DNA of 64,000 nucleotides from Candidatus Phocaeicola faecipullorum. Its GTDB lineage: Bacteria > Bacteroidota > Bacteroidia > Bacteroidales > Bacteroidaceae. Made by a program: the position numbers and the translations under genes. The stretch spans positions 1 to 64,000 of the forward strand of contig JAHLFB010000123.1 in assembly GCA_018884025.1 (NCBI GenBank), in the 5' to 3' direction. Below are positions 60,701 through 64,000 of the stretch, one piece after another. Under the pieces are notes generated by a model. It had not been told where the DNA came from and ran no database searches. It saw only the letters and a list, made by a program, of their open reading frames with translations. Position 1 is the first letter of the stretch, and each line of letters opens with the position of its first letter.

Positions 60701-61645
60701 CTCATATCCATTGCCGTATAAACATGTTATAGTGTTTACCGGTAATGAATGGACATCGCCTGAGATATGTTGCATTACTTTTATTTCTCCGGTTTCCGGA
60801 TTAAGTATATTTATGCCTCCTCCATCTGTACCTAACCATATATTGTTGTTAATTTCTTTTATATCAAGAATTATATTATTGCTTAATTCTGAATTATTTA
60901 CGGTATAGTGATGTATTAATTTGCCTTTGGTGTCGAAGCATTTCAGACCTTGATTGAAGTCAGATAACCATAGCCTTTCTTTTGAGTCTTTAATGAAAGC
61001 CATCGGGTGTGTGGAAAAGTTGTCGAAGTCTGATTTGACTTGTAACCCTGTATTTAGATCAATCATAATGAGTCCATACCATTTGCTGGCACACAGAATC
61101 TTACCATTGCCGAGATTGATAATGGAATTGAACATTAGATTACTCTTAGTCTCTAATTTGCATACTTCTTCAAAGTTTCTTGTATCGTAACTGTATTTGT
61201 AAATCCGATTGTTCCCCCCGAACAATATGCCGTCTTCTATCAAACATGCAGAATAAGCTGTTATATTTTTATTGTCTATTTGGGGAATTGTGAAATTATC
61301 GTATTCTGCTGAGTATTTGGCAATGCCTCCAGATGTAAGAACCCACATAGTATTATTTTTGTCCTCTATTATTTTTGTGACGTTTTCTCCGGGTATTGAA
61401 CTTTGATTGTTGTTGACGTGTGAGTATCTTTTTCTTAGTTTCCCGTCGAATCTAATTAAACCTTCTGGTGTGGCAATCCATAATATCCCATTTTCTGTAT
61501 TTATATGAATCTGGTTGATGAATGAAGTCATGTCATCAAACAATTGTATTTGTTTGAAGTAATAGTGCTCTTCATTATTATCCGCTAAAACTATATTATG
61601 AGTTAATAGTATAAAAGCTATTATCAGTAGTTTCAGGAGTCTCAT
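57704..61645 (-). CDS. Hybrid two-component system sensor and regulator
   Basis: The protein has 1313 residues from the ATG at 61645. The periplasmic half is a two-bladed propeller sensor made of repeats such as GILWIATPEGLIRFD, NIWLGTDGGGINILN and LLWIGTDGGGINSFN, ended by a Y_Y_Y domain. A membrane segment (about WWFLSLCIIFSLAVIVGSFM) is followed by the kinase with SHELRTPLTLI (phospho-His), NLLSNALKHS and GIGLSYVKAIVEQHGG. Then come the receiver (SDVMMPDMNGFELC) and an AraC-type helix-turn-helix. Such regulators sense a glycan fragment and switch on an adjacent utilisation locus. The longest upstream frame runs into the promoter and was rejected. Confidence 0.95.
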   Translation of the reverse strand: MRLLKLLIIAFILLTHNIVLADNNEEHYYFKQIQLFDDMTSFINQIHINTENGILWIATPEGLIRFDGKLRKRYSHVNNNQSSIPGENVTKIIEDKNNTMWVLTSGGIAKYSAEYDNFTIPQIDNKNITAYSACLIEDGILFGGNNRIYKYSYDTRNFEEVCKLETKSNLMFNSIINLGNGKILCASKWYGLIMIDLNTGLQVKSDFDNFSTHPMAFIKDSKERLWLSDFNQGLKCFDTKGKLIHHYTVNNSELSNNIILDIKEINNNIWLGTDGGGINILNPETGEIKVMQHISGDVHSLPVNTITCLYGNGYENIWAGSTRGGLIYIKKVKMVHYGETVLGHDKALSHKSVLTLSYNNGRLLWIGTDGGGINSFNISDETFRHYETTWGDQVSSICDISDDKILASVFSKGIYYLDKSSGKKTPLIIEDEKLNNSLFNSGKSVLLRKYKNSILLLSNDLYKYNIDTQKIDTIQYEGGTRDNESLYCFSEDDRNLYINDQHSIYKLKKDDDKLYRILSVPFKIKFQSVDRDKNGTFWIGTNNGLHSWIEGQKEMSHKNTPLFTKVNTVICDTLGNVWVGAEKRLFVYQPIRDKIIMFDESDGVLPNEYSRMAYAHISENRMFIGGTNGLLYLNTDVINNPEIHESNHNIYITDFIINGENKKYNIKNGKISIPWNSKNIRLRVTVSDGDILSNKLYTYNINGIIRESFNPEMYVPVLNPGTYHIKLTCDFKDGNYIKDYPLLTLIVLPPWYKTWWFLSLCIIFSLAVIVGSFMYFIRKKENKMKWIMKEHEQKIYEDKVRFLINISHELRTPLTLIHAPLNRILKGLEKDSPIYESLLKIYKQTNRMKEIINMVLDMRRMETGYNTLILKEQDFNSWLQDVCTDFNDECSIKNITLTVNTDNEIGKLSFDKNKCTIVLTNLLSNALKHSPENTSITVTSQLNKEENTVKVTVSDQGAGIKDEDINRLFERFYQGKNETGGSGIGLSYVKAIVEQHGGKIGAYQNSDKGASFFFEIPILRGNEETLACKPKEYINEILGNDNTDNIVFDNGNEVIEDKKILFIDDNRQLTEFMAEEMKHYYKEIITANSGKEILDKIQSINPDIIISDVMMPDMNGFELCKAVKQDISISHIPVILLTAMEDEQSKSYGYKVGADAYMSKPFRTEELKSVINSIIYNRKKAKEHYQNFGILPEPTNETFSLADENFLKKLNKVIFDNIDNPALDINLICSEMAMSRTSLYTKLKVLTDMGGNEYINKLRMEKAITLMSSGQYCVNEIAAMVGFNTPRYFSTAFKQYTGLTPTQFKSQNNENKE

Positions 61646-61687
61646 ATTATATTTATGGTACATATTAAAATATTCGATTAACGAAAA

Positions 61688-61695
61688 CAAAGATA
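61688..61695 (-). promoter_or_regulatory. -7 box of the hybrid regulator gene
   Basis: TATCTTTG on the minus strand matches TAnnTTTG, 42 bases before the chosen start codon at 61645. It supports that start over the one at 61690. Confidence 0.6.
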
Positions 61696-61749
61696 ATATT
61701 AAATCTCAAAAAATACGCTTTTAAACTCCATAAATCTTCAATTGTTTAA

Positions 61750-61782
61750 TTTTGGACTATAGTTTGACTGTTTTTGAACCAT
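61750..61782 (+). promoter_or_regulatory. Candidate operator: direct repeat TTTTGRACYAT at 22-base spacing
   Basis: TTTTGGACTAT (61750-61760) and TTTTGAACCAT (61772-61782) are direct repeats 22 bases apart, with a weaker AGTTTGACTGT exactly between them. The site lies just upstream of the susC-like promoter and between divergent genes, as expected for binding of the AraC-type output domain of the hybrid regulator. Confidence 0.55.
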
Positions 61783-61800
61783 ATACTTCTCTCTAAAATC

Positions 61801-61808
61801 TAATTTTG
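61801..61808 (+). promoter_or_regulatory. -7 box of the susC-like gene
   Basis: TAATTTTG matches TAnnTTTG, 37 bases before the start codon at 61846. TTTG at 61773-61776 is 24 bases upstream and lies in the operator-like repeat. Confidence 0.6.
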
Positions 61809-61845
61809 TGATGTCAAAAAAATAGTTTAATTTAATATTAATGTT

Positions 61846-64000
61846 ATGCAAAAACACAAAACGTACAGTTTTCTATGCATGCTATTAATAATGTGCATGC
61901 TGCTCCCTGCAAAAGTGTTTGCCCAGTCCGGAACTATTACCGGAACGGTGGTCGATGAAACCGGTATGACCGTAATTGGTGCTACTGTTATGGTTAAAGG
62001 AACTAATGATGGTACCATTACAGACATGGATGGTAACTTCTCTTTACAAGGGAAGGTTGGAACAACCTTAGTAGTTAGCTATGTTGGTTATGCTACTCTT
62101 GAAGTGAAAATCAATAAACTTACAGGCAATAATCTCGTATTGAAAGAAGATAGCGAGGTATTGGAAGAAGTTGTTGTGGTAGGTATGGGTACACAGAAGC
62201 GTAATACTATTACTGCAGCTGTGGCTACAGTAAATCAGGATGCCATTGTAAATCGTCCTGTAACTGACCTTACTAGCGCACTTCAAGGTAACGTTGCCGG
62301 TTTGAACTTCGCTTCAGATGCATCAGCTGATGGCGTCGGTGGTGAAATGGGTGCTGAAATCAAGTTCAATATCCGTGGTATCGGTTCTATCAACGGTGGC
62401 GAGCCATACGTGCTTGTTGACGGTGTGGAACAGAGCATGCAGAATGTTAATCCGGCAGACATCGAAAGTATCTCTGTATTGAAAGATGCTTCTGCAGCGG
62501 CTGTATATGGTGCCCGTGCTGCTTATGGTGTTGTATTGGTTACAACTAAAAGTGGTAAGAGTGGTAAGGCTCGTGTTACTTATCGTGGAACAGTTGGTTT
62601 TAGTTCTCCGATAAATGTTCCAACTAGTATGAATTCACTTGAATTTGCCGGTTATATAAATGAGATGAGAACTAATACAGGACAGACTGCATTGTTTTCT
62701 GATCAGGCAATAGAACGTATTAAAGGTTTTATGAATAATCCATATTCAGCAGAGTTCCCTGGTATTGATGCTAATCAGGCTGGTGACGGATGGGCATCAA
62801 CATATTATAGCCAATACGCTAATACTGATTGGTTTGATTATTATTTTAAAGATAATGCTCTTCGTCACTCTCATAATTTGAATATATCTGGTGGCTCTGA
62901 TAAGATTACTTATTATATCGGACTTGGATATACTTATCAGGACGGTTTGATGGATCACGTAGAAGATAATATCAGTAAGTATAACGTAAATACTAAATTG
63001 CAGTTTAATGCGAATGATTGGTTGAAATTTAATTTCAACAATAATTTGTCGCTTAATATGATTAAGCGTCCTATGGCAAATCAGACAATCTTCTATGGAA
63101 CAATTGCTGACAGATACCCTACTCAGGTAACAAAACTTCCTGTTGATAATTATAATATGCCGGAATGGAATGAGATGTTGTATATGCAGAATACTAAATA
63201 TAACCAGAATAGAATCTCTGATGCTATGTCTATGTCTGCAACTATTACTCCTCTTAAAGGATGGGATATTGTTGGTGAAATGAAAATCCGTATGGATGTT
63301 GAAAATAATGATTTTGTGATGGGATTCCCTAAAACATCTTTGTACAACGGTACCGTTAAGACTATTACTGGAGGTAAGCAAGGATATCAATATCCAGGTA
63401 TGACATGGAAGAATTCGCAATTCGGTTCTTATACTAAAGGTAATTTGTTCAACTATTATTTATCGCCAAGTATTTCATCTTCTTATACAAACCAGTGGGG
63501 TGACCATTTCTTTAAGGCAATGGCCGGTTACCAGATGGAACTTCAGGAAAATTCAAATGGATTTACATATAAGGACGGGATGCTGAGTGAAGATATTTTC
63601 TCATTTAATAATGCAAATGGAGTTCTTTATGCTGGTGATACACGTAATCACTGGTCTACAATGGGATTCTTTACACGTTTGAACTGGAACTACCAGAATG
63701 TATATTTCCTTGAATTCAGTGGACGTTATGATGGCTCCTCAAGATTTGCACCTGGACATAGATGGGGATTCTTCCCTTCATTCTCAGGAGGTTATGATAT
63801 CGCACGTACAGAATATTTCCAGAAACTTAATACTCCTATTTCGCAGTTGAAAGTACGTCTTTCATATGGTCGTCTTGGTAATCAGAATGGTGCCGGATTC
63901 TATGATTATCTTGGAACAATGATTCTTAACTCTGCACATCAGGATGCATGGCTTTTGCCTGGGGCTTCAGATGGATCAATATCAAAAGGAACTGTAGCTC
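61846..64000 (+). CDS. SusC-like TonB-dependent outer membrane receptor (3' end outside window)
   Basis: The frame is open from the ATG at 61846 to the window edge (718 codons). A signal peptide ends near KVFAQSG. The CarboxypepD_reg-like domain (GTITGTVVDETGMTVIGATV to about residue 105) is followed by the TonB-box-like LEEVVVVGMGTQKRN. The plug shows ALQGNVAGLNF, IRGIGSINGGEPYVLVDGVEQ and ISVLKDASAAAVYGARAAYGVVLVTTKSG. The beta-barrel begins at about 245. It imports oligosaccharides across the outer membrane using TonB, normally with a SusD-like lipoprotein encoded next, here beyond the window. The divergent hybrid regulator very probably controls it. Confidence 0.95.
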   Translation, partial: MQKHKTYSFLCMLLIMCMLLPAKVFAQSGTITGTVVDETGMTVIGATVMVKGTNDGTITDMDGNFSLQGKVGTTLVVSYVGYATLEVKINKLTGNNLVLKEDSEVLEEVVVVGMGTQKRNTITAAVATVNQDAIVNRPVTDLTSALQGNVAGLNFASDASADGVGGEMGAEIKFNIRGIGSINGGEPYVLVDGVEQSMQNVNPADIESISVLKDASAAAVYGARAAYGVVLVTTKSGKSGKARVTYRGTVGFSSPINVPTSMNSLEFAGYINEMRTNTGQTALFSDQAIERIKGFMNNPYSAEFPGIDANQAGDGWASTYYSQYANTDWFDYYFKDNALRHSHNLNISGGSDKITYYIGLGYTYQDGLMDHVEDNISKYNVNTKLQFNANDWLKFNFNNNLSLNMIKRPMANQTIFYGTIADRYPTQVTKLPVDNYNMPEWNEMLYMQNTKYNQNRISDAMSMSATITPLKGWDIVGEMKIRMDVENNDFVMGFPKTSLYNGTVKTITGGKQGYQYPGMTWKNSQFGSYTKGNLFNYYLSPSISSSYTNQWGDHFFKAMAGYQMELQENSNGFTYKDGMLSEDIFSFNNANGVLYAGDTRNHWSTMGFFTRLNWNYQNVYFLEFSGRYDGSSRFAPGHRWGFFPSFSGGYDIARTEYFQKLNTPISQLKVRLSYGRLGNQNGAGFYDYLGTMILNSAHQDAWLLPGASDGSISKGTVA

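Noticed and set aside
61646..61690. Longer N terminus for the hybrid regulator (start at 61690)
   Set aside because: It overlaps the -7 promoter box at 61688-61695, and the signal peptide fits the ATG at 61645.
62797..63420. 207-codon minus-strand frame inside the susC-like gene
   Set aside because: It is antisense to a conserved receptor gene and is rich in Ile and Arg with no domain pattern.

Overview
The window is typical of a gut-type member of the Bacteroidales, most like Bacteroides or Phocaeicola; the species cannot be fixed from the sequence alone. Evidence is a SusC-like receptor divergent from a hybrid two-component regulator, Bacteroidetes-type fumarate reductase (cytochrome b, flavoprotein, iron-sulfur order), ferredoxin-dependent 2-oxoacid oxidoreductase, many lipoboxes with Cys, and repeated -7 boxes of the Bacteroidetes form TAnnTTTG, several with TTG about 20 bases upstream.

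Layout. 1-7.8 kb: a frameshifted alpha/beta hydrolase, then three glycan-degrading enzymes (GH97, GH43, GH88-like), then a small peptide gene with a fimbrillin-like lipoprotein. 7.8-47.3 kb: mostly housekeeping core: Pif1-type helicase, acetyltransferase, topoisomerase IV B, coaD, S41 protease, frdCAB, dprA, thioesterase, AraC regulator, FtsH, Dus, DUF2851, dapB, lepB plus a lepB paralogue lacking its catalytic dyad, WbqC, HU-like protein, AAA ATPase, two rhomboids, EEP phosphatase, M3 peptidase, SecDF, threonine degradation (tdh and kbl, divergent), tRNA-Arg, korAB. 47.4-64 kb: accessory region: a toxin-antitoxin-like pair, a sulfatase relict, GH16 and GH20, two GLUG/fimbrillin-like lipoproteins around a GH29 fucosidase, a hybrid two-component regulator, and the start of a SusC-like receptor that runs off the window. 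GH16, GH20, GH29 and the sulfatase relict together suggest a host-glycan (mucin-like) target.

The most unusual content is between the genes. Six intergenic sites carry seven arrays of short palindromes or half-sites with exact helical spacing (11, 21 or 22 bases). Each site has its own motif, so they are not copies of one dispersed repeat. A second class of repeat is built from about 8-base units arranged as long hairpins (R1: AAACTYAY-like; R2: CAACTTGT-like) and sits just upstream of start codons in many places. One R1 copy, inside the fumarate reductase operon, holds a complete four-helix-bundle (S23/IVP-type) gene between its two arms, with the start codon at the hairpin tip. This resembles 23S rRNA intervening sequences but lies in an mRNA. 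A candidate 65-70 nt small RNA with its own promoter and terminator lies between frdB and dprA.
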